Below are positions 34,460 to 45,600 of a DNA stretch of 64,000 bases, piece after piece (the stretch's first letter is position 1; each line of letters starts with the position of its first letter). The notes beneath the pieces are model-generated. The model saw nothing but the letters and a program-made list of their open reading frames with translations. It ran no database searches and was not told the DNA's origin. Source of the DNA: Voacanga thouarsii (Eukaryota; Streptophyta; Magnoliopsida; Gentianales; Apocynaceae). The stretch covers positions 310,001 through 374,000 of the forward strand of contig JANUWF010001281.1 in assembly GCA_026120185.1 (NCBI GenBank), in the 5' to 3' direction. Made by a program: the position numbers and the translations under genes.

Positions 34460-36986
34460 AATTTTATTTATTTTATTTTGAAAAAAAATTGAAGATAAAA
34501 AAAAAAGCCCGAGATATGTTGGAAACATAAAGATAATATGATAACTCTGCTTGTGAGCTCCACCGATTTTGTTTGTGGTGGTTACTTCCAGTCTCAAACC
34601 CACATAAAGGAGGAGAGTTGGATAAGGAATGTGATGGCTAGCTTAAAAGATAGTCATATTCATAGCATGAACTAATATCTATTGACTTTATGGGGGCATT
34701 CCCTACTCTGCAAAGTGTTGCACTTCTCATACTAGAGTGCAGTGATAAATATGCTAGGGTTGTTACGTCGTTGTCCAGAAGCAATGCGCCGTGTTGATCC
34801 CTAAATATAGTGTCAAATATACAAGGGTGCAGTGCAATGTAGGGTAAGAAAGACAATCTATAGTGATAGGATCCATTTAGCTTCTTAGAATATAGAATTT
34901 TTGACAGGCAAATTAATAGAATTATTTGAGATTACGAAGAGAAGAAAGATTAATATTTTGTATCTTTAGGAAACTAAATGGGTGGGTAAGAAAGCAAGAT
35001 AAGTAGCACCTTAGGGTTATAAGCTTTGGTATTTAGACAGAGTTAAAAATTGAATGGAGTCGGGATAATTATTGACTCTAAGTTCATTGATGATGTAGTT
35101 GAAGTGCCAAGAAAAAATGATAGGATTTGAAGTATTAAGATCATGATTAGTGGTGAGATTGCAACTTTTATTAGCACATATGCTCTAAAAGTAGGACTTG
35201 GTGATTTAGTTAAATAATAGTTTTGGGAAGCTTTAGATGTTACAAAGTATACTATATATAGAGAAGCTTTTCATTAGTAGTGATTTGAATGGACATCTAG
35301 GTTTTGATATGAACAAGTTTGAGAGTGTCCATAGAGGTCAGGGTTTCAAATATAGAAATGAGGCAAGAACTAATATTCTTGATTTTGTCTTGGCTTATGA
35401 TTTGACTATAGGCAACATTTGGTTAAAAAAGAAGGATTCTCACTTGGTGACTCTCAAATATGGGTTTAATGCCTGTCAGATATATTTCTTTATAATAAGG
35501 AGCAGGTTTCAAAGTGGTTATATAGATTGTAAAGTTATTCCAGGTCAGAGTGTGGTTACACAACATAGACTGTTGGTTCTCGATTTTTATTTTAGGAAAC
35601 AAGGTAAGCGAAAAAAAAAAATCATTGGGTTGACCCTAGGATCAAGTGTTGGAAGCTAAAAGGCGATGAAATAACAACCTTTGTCAATAAGATAGTTCAG
35701 GTAGACTAGTACTCTGATATGGATCCAAATCCAGATTCTATGTGAAGAAAGATGGTTTAAGGTATTAAGATAGTAGCTAAGGAAGTGCTTGGTGAATCTA
35801 AACAATGACATGTTATTGTGGAACAACAAAGTGAGAGAAGCCATAAGGAATGAAAGATAGTGCTATAGAAACTTGGGAAAATGCAGGAGTGCTATGATTT
35901 TTGAGAAGTATAAGGTCACAAGAAGAGAAGCAAAAGAAGTTGTAACACAGGTAAGATCAACAGTTTTCATGACTTATATGAAAAGCTAGATACTAAAGAT
36001 GGGAAGAAGAATACATATAGACTTACTTATCTCCAAGTTATCTCAAGAAGAAGAAGACTAGAGATATCAGTTTGGTGAAATGTGTGAAGGACGATGACCA
36101 CAGAGTTCTTGTTAAAGACGAGAAAATCAATGAGAGATAGAGGTCCTATTTTGATAGATTACTTAGCGGGAATCAAGTTCAGGATGTGGATGACCTTACA
36201 ATTTTGAATGGTGAGGTTAACCATGATTTTATTCTTCAAATTCAAAAGCATAAAGCTTGAAAAACTCTTAAAATGATGAGATTGAAAAAACCAATGAGAG
36301 TGAATAGTATACCAAATGAGGTTTGGAAGTATTTAGGAGAGATAGGTATTACATGGTTAATAAGTCTATTCAACAAGATATGCAGAGTTAATAAGATGCT
36401 TATAGAGTAGAGTAAGAGTACTTTAGTTCCTTTGTACAAAAAATAAAAGGGATATTTAAGACTATGCCAATTACCGTGAGATTAAACACATGAGTTATAC
36501 TACAAAGTATTATGAGAGAGTGATTGAACACAAGTTAAGGAGTATTGTAAATATTTCAAATAATCAGTTTAGTTTTATGCCGAGGCATTCCACTATAGAG
36601 GCAATTCATTTATTACAACATATGATTGAATATTATAGAGAAAGAAAGAAAAATTTACATATAGTATTTATTTATCTAGAGAAAGCTTATGATAAGGTGC
36701 CTTGAGAAGTACTTTGCTAAGTGCTTGTAAAGAAATATGTATCGTAGAAGTATATTGCCCTTATTAAAGATATGTATGATGAAACATGTATGAGGGACTA
36801 TAGAGTTTCATGTTGCATTCGGGGTATACATCAAGGATTAGTGGTTAGTTCATTCCTCATCACAACCATTATAAATGAGTTAAAGCGTGCTATATAGGAG
36901 GCTATGCCATAGTGTATGTTGTTTGTGAAATGCAGATCAAAGTGCAATATTAGACGATAGAGATATTTTAGTAGATGACTGCTTTC
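34460..36986 (+). pseudogene. RTE-type LINE: 5' region, endonuclease and RT start
   Basis: After a 5' UTR-like part, the apurinic endonuclease begins near 34900 (ELFEITKRRKINILYL, then ETKWVGKKAR) and continues at 35237-35659 (FISSDLNGHLGFD, RNEARTNILDFVLAYDL, KDSHLVTLKYG, KVIPGQSVVTQHRLLVLDF). RT follows: PNEVWKYLGEIGITWLISLF near 36310, then 36490-36705 with [20 protein letters not shown] and [14 protein letters not shown]. The catalytic aspartate of that last block (normally [11 protein letters not shown]) reads Y. This form is typical of plant RTE LINEs. There are many stops. It is interrupted at 36987 by a solo LTR. Confidence 0.86.
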
Positions 36987-38694
36987 TGTTAGTGTTGTGC
37001 TCTAGAGGCAATCACTTATACCATGTATATTGCATATTAAATTAATAAGAGGCATTCTTTATCTTTCAGTTTGATTATTATATCTAAATATGTGTACAAA
37101 CCGTTAGATAAAGTCCCTAGTATAACACAGTGTTAAGGAAATCATGATAGAGATCATGATGTGAGATTCCTACTACACTATACAATGTTTGTACTTAAAT
37201 AATCCCCAGTCATAGTATTAATAAGATGGGACATTATTAATACGCCAAGACTAGCACATGTTATGTCTCTTGATTGGATCAAGTGGTGGTTCTCATATCC
37301 GTGAGTATTGGGATACTCAAGATTAACGTGTGGATGCTTGTTTTGGAACAAGTTCATTGGATGACCTAGCTACGAGATAATCACTTGGATAACTATTTAG
37401 CGCCAGTGATAGAATCTCATTATAGCAAGTGTGCAAGTATCCTTAGACTTGAGATCTCCAAGATACTTTGTTTAACTAGCGTTGTACTTTGATTCTAATA
37501 TTTGGAGTCTTATCTAGGACTGCCTATGGGATGGATATTGGATACAACGTAAAGTAAACGAAAGTAGTTGAGAAAGTCAATAAAGGATCCACCACTTCTA
37601 ATAGTAGGAGAGTATATCTCAAGGCCACTTGTAGAAATCATTACTCATGAAGTCTTTGGCCAAGGCGACTATGTAATGGAAATGGTTCCAATTGATACAC
37701 ATATCGAGTAATGGATTTCTTGAACAAGTACTAAAATATTCGGGCCAGAATTAATAATATTCTGGAGGGAGTTGGCACTAATTCCATACTCTAGACCAAA
37801 TGAGATATTGTATGGTGTATCTCATATGGTGAAAGGAGTTTATTGCACTGATAATTTGCTATTGAAAGGTTCATGTCAAGCCACTTGACTTTCTGGACTT
37901 TTGGGTGGTCAAGAGTCATTGCTAGATGTCGCTCTTGATATGCTAAATATGGATTTATTAATTAGAGAATTAATAAATTTAATCCTTTATTTTATTAAGG
38001 ATTATTAATTCTAATATTGTTAGAATTAATTCTTATTATGCTACCAATAAGACCAAGAAACTTAATGGGTCACACACAATAAAGGTTTGAATGCTCAAAT
38101 ATATTATTTGATAATATTGTGGGGTTAATTAAGAGAAGGGAATATATTTATAGGTGAATTATAAGTTTGTTATAATTCATGGGACCTAATTATAATTAAG
38201 TAAACTTCAAGGACCAATTTGTTGACAATTCGACGTTGAAGGACTAAGTTGCAATTTACGGTAATTATAAATCTATAAATATAAGGAAACGGTTTCCTTA
38301 GGGTAAGAGACACAAACTATTCACACAATAACAGAGAAACCGTTTCTCTGCCTCTCTCTTGATCAAACCCTAGCCGTCTCTCTCTTATTAATCAAACCCT
38401 AGCCTCCTAAATTCTACTAGCATAGAATTGTGAGATTGTGAGAGTTCGACCTTGTGTGGATTATCATTAGAGGGAGTTCTTTCTTGGATTTCAGTTGAGC
38501 TACTGTGAATCAGTTTTGTGATCTGGATCGCGCCTGCGTTCTTGGAACAAGAAAATTTTAAATTCCGGCTTCAAGATGTAATAAGCATGATCTTCTCTTT
38601 TTCCCGTTTCTACTGCAAACTCGTGATCCATGGCTTGGATTTCTTGCTATTTTCCGCTGCGTTTAATCTGTTTAATTAATTTGAAAATTCTACA
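36987..38694 (+). mobile_element. Solo copia LTR (family C) inside the RTE LINE
   Basis: It begins TGTTAGTGTTGTGCTCTAGA and ends AAATTCTACA, with perfect CTTTC duplications at 36982-36986 and 38695-38699. It is 1708 bp and colinear with 13332-14991. It has TATAAATA at 38274-38281 and two perfect odd-centred palindromes downstream (38282-38300 and 38332-38350). Removing it brings LINE sequence together on both sides, so the host here is the LINE. Confidence 0.94.
38274..38350 (+). promoter_or_regulatory. TATA box and two dyad palindromes, family C LTR
   Basis: TATAAATA (38274-38281) is followed directly by TAAGGAAAC-G-GTTTCCTTA (38282-38300), and 31 bases later by CAGAGAAAC-C-GTTTCTCTG (38332-38350). 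Both have 9-bp perfect arms and a single centre base. The first occupies the space between TATA box and expected start site; the second lies near the expected transcript start. Confidence 0.65.
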
Positions 38695-38699
38695 CTTTC

Positions 38700-39115
38700 G
38701 ATATTTGGGATCTATTATTAAGAACGATAGAGGGCTTGATAGCAACGTTACATATCGAGTTCAGGCTAGTTGATTGAAATAGAGAAGTGCGACTAGTATT
38801 CGTTGCAATCATAATATACCTTTGAGCCTAAAGGGAAAATTCTATAGAATAGTCGTAAGATGTGCTTTGATATATAGTACAGAATGTTGGGTAGTTAAAA
38901 AGTCTCATATTCAGAAAATAAAGGTAGTCGAGATGTATATGTTACGGTGGATATGTAGCCATACTAGAAAAGATAGAGTAAGGAATAAGATCATTTGGGA
39001 AAAAAGTGAGAGTGGCATTCATTAAAGATAAGATGAGAGAAAATCGCTTACGTTAGTTTGGATATATACAGAGAAGATCAAGAGATGCAACTGTTAAGAG
39101 AATTAAGTGACGGAG
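38700..39115 (+). pseudogene. RTE-type LINE: C-terminal RT segment
   Basis: The frame resumes at the insertion edge with RYLGSIIKNDRGLDSNVTYR, then IPLSLKGKFYRIVVRCALIY, STECWVVKKSHIQK and MYMLRWICSHTRKDRVRNK, followed by FGYIQRRSRDATVKRI. These match the thumb and C-terminal region of plant RTE RTs. Compared with complete relatives, the stretch between the YADD region (lost near 36930) and YLGSII is missing, so the LINE carried an internal deletion of roughly 60 codons before the solo LTR inserted. It is cut at 39115 by the Tekay-like LTR. Confidence 0.85.
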
Positions 39116-39220
39116 TGTAACACCCCACCACCTAGGCCCATCAGGTCCGGGGATGTCGCCCCGTCCATAGGACAATGGGTCTTTATAACTAGGACACATA
39201 AAATAAAATAAAAGAAATAC

Positions 39221-39288
39221 TTTAAAATTAAACTTATTACAACCCAATAATATATTTAAAATTAAACTTATTACAACCCAATAATATA
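39221..39288. repeat. 34-bp perfect tandem duplication
   Basis: Units 39221-39254 and 39255-39288 are identical (each starts TTTAAAATTAAACTTATTAC and contains AACCCAATAATATA). The sister LTR has only one copy (near 59591), so this is a later event in this LTR. Confidence 0.95.
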
Positions 39289-41165
39289 TGAACAAATTCA
39301 AAATAAATTATCTGTTACAATCTCTAAAAAACATCACATTAAGAAAATAAAAAAGGGTCTTCAAAATCACAAGAAACATTCTAGCTAATGACCTTCAGAG
39401 TAGGATCGACTTGAAAATATGGCATAAAAGGTGGTGAGATAAAAATCTCAGTAAGCCCGTGTGTGCTTTGAGTGTTTCAGGTAAAACAGTTCATGTATAC
39501 ACGTTGTAAAAGTTTTATAAGAGAGAGTGCTGGCAAGCATTAAATAAATGTTAAAAAATTAAGAGTGGTGTTTCACTTTCCAAGCCGTATAGGTGCATAA
39601 TAAATACAACCACCCAAAGAGGTAACCATGAGTTACCACAGGTTGGGGCCTATGATAGTATAATGGTCAGAATGACACACGTCAAGTATGCTGAAGGTAG
39701 GTGTACGGCATACCGGGTGAGATACTCCTCCATCTCTACACCCAAACTTACCGGTTATCCACTTCGGAAATGGACAGTCCACTTGATTGAAACTTGCTAG
39801 CTCGAACCGGTATGACCTACTGAACTGGCATCCTATCCGGGAAGGACTCACCCCTCAGAGGTGGCCACCTACTGAGAGACTTACCCTAACCCTTCTAAGA
39901 CTAGTCCTAGTAGTCTACCCTTATTGAGTACTCAACGTTGATTGTCCCACTCGGGAGAAAATTGATCATACATTGTTTTACTTGGAAATAGAAATTAAAG
40001 GTTTTTAAAATTCTTCTCAAAGTTGGGGTTTAGAAAAAGTTTAGCGTTTTGAGTAAAACTGCTTGTTTAATTTTCCAAATGATTTACTTGACTGAAATAA
40101 AAAGGAAAACAGTCCTTAATTGCCTTTACAAACGAATGATCATACATATTGAATTTAGCTTGCCACAATAATTTTTTATCTTCAAATGACTCCATGCAGG
40201 AGCTTACCTGATCCTTTGCTCTGCTTGAATTCAAAAATCCTCCAAGGTCAACCTAACCTCACTTGGGGTAAGCACAAGGCATAAGGTTACATTCAAACTA
40301 TACTTGCCTTACATAAATAATTCTTAGCTCAACTAACCATGACCTTAATGTCCTAAGCTTTAAAGCTAGATGATAAAGGATTTTATAAAATAAATCTAAC
40401 TTGATAGGTTAAAATAACTAGGGGTTCTAAAATAATTATTAATAAGTTATAGGTTCAAATAATAAATTTTGAGTATTATTACTAATAAATAAACTAGTGT
40501 TTAAATATTTAATAATACTAAGTCCTAAATAATATTAGTAAACGGTAATTTTTAAATAGTATTATTATAAATAAATAATAAATTACACTTTGTTTTTAAT
40601 TAATAATTAATAGATAATAAATAATTAGTAATAAATAAAATTAATAATAAATGAATTTTATTAATTTTTATTAATAAATAACAAATAAATTTTAATATTA
40701 ATAATATTTATGAATATAGGTAAAAGTTTTAACTAAGGTCTACAAGGTCATTAATTAATTCTAATATTTTATTTAAAAGATTATATATATATATATATCA
40801 TTTTTAACAAAAAATAATAATTATTGGACCAATAAGATATTAATATTTCATTTAATATTCTATTTTGAAATCTTCCTATACATTTTGAAACTCTTAAGGT
40901 AAATGTAATAATAATTCTACATTAAAAAACTAAAATTTGTTAATAAAAATAACCTAGGATTAACAAGAAAATAATCTTCCATCATGATTTTCCTATTGCT
41001 AAACAAGATTCATGAACATATGCTTGAATTAACACATACTATGACTATGCTAATTTCCTACTATGCTAATTTCCTACTAGGCATATTCATCATTCATGGC
41101 TTTAATGGAAATAAGAACATAAAAATCGTATTCACCATAGGAGTTATAACATCTAACATGCTTTA

Positions 41166-42977
41166 TGTTGGGAAATATGCCCTCTTAGACTAGGTTTCTA
41201 ATGTAAATATCAAATGTTTTAATAAAAGAATTTATTTTTAGAAATTGTTTGTGACTTTACATTTTATTTGTGCAAAATTACATTTGGAAAAGACCTATTG
41301 TGTTTAAGTAAGTGGTCCATGTGAATGGTGGTCTTTCACAATAAGGTATAGATCATAGGTTACTTAACACATAAACGTTTGTTCTTAACCGATTGATGAG
41401 AATGGAAATTTCATCATGTCTAGGTTATTATGTTGTGAATTCCAAATGGGAAATAGCTTACCTTTAGCCAGTGAGTAGTCCACTCACTTCATAACATAAA
41501 CGTATTTCGAATACGTAGAACAAGACCTGTAGTAGTGATTTCTAAAAGTACTATGTGGTAGAAACCTAGACTACTACTGTTACAGCGTGGACTAGTACTT
41601 TACAACTTAAGTATGAGTTGGTGGTCTGACGAAGATGGAAGCATATACTTTGATGTGCTATAGTTGAGGTTCTATCGTAGGACTAATATACTTACATGTT
41701 GGGTTTGTGTGACTAGTGAGTTAGGACAGACTTGTATAAGATAGTTTCTATATTATATCGCCCCTTGTAGTTGTCTGAATGATCTAAATATCCAGGGCCT
41801 TGGAAAACATGGATTGGATGTTTACTTTAGGGTAGCTCCCATGGAAAGTGGAAACAATCCAGAAAGTCGTGGATCATTGGACTAAAAGCCTAAAGATGGT
41901 AAATGTCATTTAGAGAGGTGTTAGTACATTTCTTCCTCTCTAAATGTACGATGATGTATAGAGGAGTATTTTAGTAATTACACCTGTAGGTCGAAGACTT
42001 TGCTAATGCAGCAATGTCCTTGGGGTCAATATTTTCTTCTGGTAATATTAGGAAATATTTAAAATGCAAAATACAACTATTTATATGGCAATGGTATTTT
42101 GATCATTTTAGTACCCAAGGCGGTTTGTCTTTTGATCCCCAGTATAGACTGTGAGTCCTAATTATGTACATGCTAAGAAATTGGTCTTAAATTAAATTAA
42201 ATGGAATTCATTTTATTTAAGTAGTGTGATTTAATTATTAGGCTAGAATAAAATAAAGGTCCATGGAAAGAGAGAATTAATTAAATCAGTTTGGTGGGTT
42301 AATTAATTATACAGGGCTTTGGCCCAGTTTGAATAATTAAAGATTGACCTCAGGCTAAACTAATATGGACTTGTTAATTGGACTAGTTTATTTAGGCTGA
42401 AAAATTAATTATTTATTGGGCCATTTATTTTGTTCTAATTAGAATAATTAATTTAGTCTAAAAGGGCTAAACTAAGAGTTCAATGGGCCAGTCCAGTTTA
42501 ACCTAGGGTTTTATTTAGGTTAAACAGGAGGATAAAGAGGACGTGGTTTTTTACTCTTTTGAGGGTTAAGAAAATAGCGTTGTTTTTCCATGCTTCTGGT
42601 GCGAGAAAGAGAAAAAAAACCAGACACCTTCTCTCTCTCTCGAAGAAAATTCCTTAGTCTATGAGTTGTTCACCAAACGGGATTAGGTAGGCTATATATT
42701 GGAAGACCGAGGGGTTGGCGTTCATATACTTACACAGACGGAATAGGAGGCTTGCAAGAATCTCACCAGAGGTTTCCACCAGCGCACCATCTAGCCAATT
42801 CTGAGAACGAGAAAAAGAGGTAAAAAAAATTTTCCCTCAGAGTCTTGCCAAGCCGTGACTAGTGCCGGCTAGGCCACCGGAACCGGCGCCGGCTGCAGCC
42901 TGTAGGTTTCCTATTCTTTAATTTTTCCAATTTTCACTTTCGGCTACGTACTTTGATTTTTCCTCTTTAGACCTTCA
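41166..42977 (+). mobile_element. Solo copia LTR (family B) inside a solo Tekay-like LTR
   Basis: It begins TGTTGGGAAATATGCCCTC and ends AGACCTTCA, with perfect CTTTA duplications at 41161-41165 and 42978-42982. It is 1812 bp and corresponds to the inverted LTR at 5565-7351. It has a GC-rich palindromic core CCGGCGCCGG near 42886, matched in the other copy near 5657. The sister Tekay-like LTR at 59484-63665 lacks this insert, which confirms the boundaries independently. Confidence 0.95.
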
Positions 42978-44920
42978 CTTTAAACATACATAACTCTCAT
43001 AAGACATGATGAACATACATTGATTCACAAGAAAATTCATATAACTTATTCATATACAACAATTCTCATGTCCTAACCCTATCACCTTCATCCACATGCA
43101 TACACTCAATCCCCCATTCATATCCATTCCTCCGATCAACATTTAAGAGACATGAATTCAAAATGTAAAAGGATGATTAAAGAAAAAATACTTGATTGTC
43201 GATCACTTTGATGAAGGCTAAAGAAGCTCCACGGGCGATTGAGAGTCTTGAGTTGTCCAAGGGAAAAAAAAAACAGCCATGGTTGATGATCAACCATTTT
43301 GGCCAAAACAGAGAGAGAAAGAGAGAGAGAGCATTAGTATGGTACATTGAAGATTGAATGAAAGAGGATAAACAAGGAGGTTGTTCTTGATTTACATTGA
43401 TGATATTCTTGAGACCTTCAAGAAAAAAGTTGGGTTTTGATCTGATAGAAAATTCATGTTTGCGTGATTTTGTGTTATAAAGACCAGAAATGAACACTAG
43501 GGATTAAGTAGGAGTAATATGGAGTATTTGAGAGTGGTTGGTGATTTTTAGGGTAGGTTTTGGCTTGAAAGAGTGTGGTGTGTGTTCTTGTTGAGAATTG
43601 AGAGAATTTGAGAGAAGAGTTGCACGAAATTTGGAATGATGTTAGCTGAATGGTCTAGGGTGGTTAGGAGTTTCGGTTTTCAGCTAGAAGCAGAGAGAAT
43701 AATCTGATTTTGTTTGAAATTCAAATGGAGAAAATTGTGGAGTTGTTTGAGGTAGAAGATAAGGTAATGGTGTTTGTTTATTGGAGGTTTCTTTGCTCTT
43801 TAATGGTACCGGCTGGACTGATCAGTTTTATGTCAAGGGAATGAAGGCTGTTTAGGCTATAAGGCTGGCCAAAATGCAATCTTCAATGGCAGGGGAAATT
43901 CTAGTTTGCTAGCTTAATACCAGAGTGTTTTCATAGAGCAAAATTCTAGAATTTTTTTGAAGTTCAAATGTGTTTTGGATAGAGTGATCTTAGGAGATTT
44001 TTGCAGTGTGATTATGGAGTCCAAGTACTCGAGGTACGTGTGGAGGTTAATGGTGTTCAATCCATGACTGAACAAGGTCTTTTTTTCAGAGGTTTGAAGG
44101 TGGTTTTTCGGCCTAGGCCTAAGGAGACAAAACAGGAATTTCTCTGGTTTCAAGGTTGTTCAAAGCTTCGAAGGTTGCTGAATTTTCTGTGCAGAATTTC
44201 TGCATTTCTTCAGCCCAATTTGCAGCTGATTTGGAAGGGTGTTTGAGGGTCTTTTAAGGTTTATTTCCAGCCTTCTTTCTGGAGAAAATTAGAGGAGGTT
44301 TTGCTGGATTGATGACAAGAAAAATAGCTTCAATTTCAGCTTGGTGTGCAGCGAAATTGCATAGGAATTTTGCTGGTTTTGTGCAGTTTATGCAGTCTGA
44401 ATTTTGCACAGAAATTTCAGTCCTCAAGCTACATGAATTAGCCATTTTTCTTGCAGAAAATGAGCAAAAGTACTGACTGAATTTTTTGAAAGCTAGACAA
44501 TCCAAAATTCTGGAAAATTTCCTGATTTTCTTCATTAAAAACATGAACAACATGAAGGTGAGCTTGAAAGTTCTACCATGGTGATTTTATTTCTCTTGGA
44601 TTCTTCTCCATAATTTCGGCCAATCCTCTAACTTCCAAGATTGATTTTCAAAATTCAAGGCTAAGGAATTATCCCAGAATTTTTAGAATTAAAAGAAGAG
44701 ATTTAATGAATTTTGAATAATTTAAATTGTGAAGATGTTAGGACAAAGCTAGAGATAATAACAAGGACAAGAATTCCTCTAGAATTCCTTTTAGGATATG
44801 ATTATATGATTAAGACATTCCATTCATGTCTCTCCTAAGACAACATTCCTATCTTTAAGGAATGTAAGAAAAACAAAAAATCAAACATAACTAAGATAAA
44901 CATGAATAAACCTTAAGTGA

Positions 44921-44979
44921 TGGGATTTGAACTCATGACCTTAGAGATTAATTCACAAAAGCTCTAACCACTTAACCAA
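44921..44979 (-). other. tRNA-like A and B boxes in a Tekay-like LTR
   Basis: On the minus strand: TGGTTAAGTGGTTAGAGC (44961-44978) resembles a pol III A box region, and GGTCATGAGTTCAAATCCC (44922-44940) resembles a B box (GGTTCRAATCC). Their distance is close to that in a tRNA gene. Acceptor stem and a full cloverleaf are not evident, so it is not called a tRNA. The sister LTR has the same element at 63357-63412. Confidence 0.6.
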
Positions 44980-45230
44980 ACTAACTCTTGTTCTTATTTT
45001 CTCACCCAAATATTCTTCTTATTCAAACCTCAAGCCATCTTCCTATTTTAACCTCAAGCAAAATTACCGTTTTACCCTTCCTACTTAATAAGTATAACTA
45101 AGCCATTTAACCTATAAACCATAATTCTAAAACAAATAAAATCATTCAAAAATATGTATTTTTATGTAGAATAATATGATATACATCCCGACCTCCTTAC
45201 TCTAAGGTTGGCTTTAGGTAGGATTTCACA

Positions 45231-45600
45231 CGAAGGCATGATGGGGTCGATAGAGGTAAAAACAGGCCTAAAAAGATATGAATAGATATGGTTAGAAGAG
45301 ATATGTCTCTATTAGGTTTGGATAAGAACATGACAATAGATAGAAAGAAGCGAAATTAAAGGACTCATATGGATGATCACATACAGTCTTGTATTGGTTC
45401 ATATAGCTAACCCCAAGTTTCTTAGGACTAAGGCTTAGTTATTATTTGTTGTATAGAGAAGGTATGATGAGACTCATCTTTCCATTTCTATTAGTTTAGA
45501 ACTCATGCTCTAATAAAAATTGTTGTAACGAGGGATTTGATTGTGAAAGAAGAATTTAAGGTGGTTACTCAAATATGTATAGCTTTAAAAAAAGTCTTCT
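45231..45600 (+). pseudogene. RTE-type LINE: C-terminal tail and 3' end
   Basis: After the Tekay-like LTR the frame continues with KNRPKKI, then IDMVRRDMSLLGLDKNMTID and HMDDHIQSCIGSYS, the usual RTE RT tail (RPKKTW, LGL, D-R). The following ANPKFLRTKA in another frame is a feature often seen at the RTE 3' end. The LINE 3' terminus is probably close to 45560. No poly(A) tail is visible. The last bases before 45601 carry CTTCT, a possible target flank of the next LTR. Confidence 0.78.

Larger units (their letters stand above)
39116..45230 (-). mobile_element. Solo Tekay-like LTR in the LINE, itself interrupted
   Basis: On the plus strand it runs from TGTAACACCCCACC to GTAGGATTTCACA, flanked by CGGAG (39111-39115) and CGAAG (45231-45235). 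It is colinear with 59484-63665 and about 4.3 kb without the copia LTR at 41166-42977. Orientation is inferred from resemblance to the chromovirus LTR at 30568-34339 (shared start, a CTCAGTAAGCCC block, TTGAGTACTCAA). A 34-bp perfect tandem duplication lies at 39221-39288, and 16-bp copies near 41046-41077. ORFs inside (for example 44001-44246) are not recognisable proteins. The LINE frame resumes at 45236. Confidence 0.9.

Noticed and set aside
34638..34856. Minus-strand ORF of 72 codons in the LINE 5' region
   Set aside because: The LINE reads on the plus strand here and the ORF has no recognisable domain.
44001..44553. ORFs on both strands in the Tekay-like LTR, with partial counterparts at 62348-62930
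   Set aside because: Counterparts exist only because the two LTRs are homologous; frames are not kept between the copies and no domain is seen.
44921..44979. A true tRNA gene
   Set aside because: A and B boxes are visible, but an acceptor stem, a proper anticodon arm and a terminator are not.
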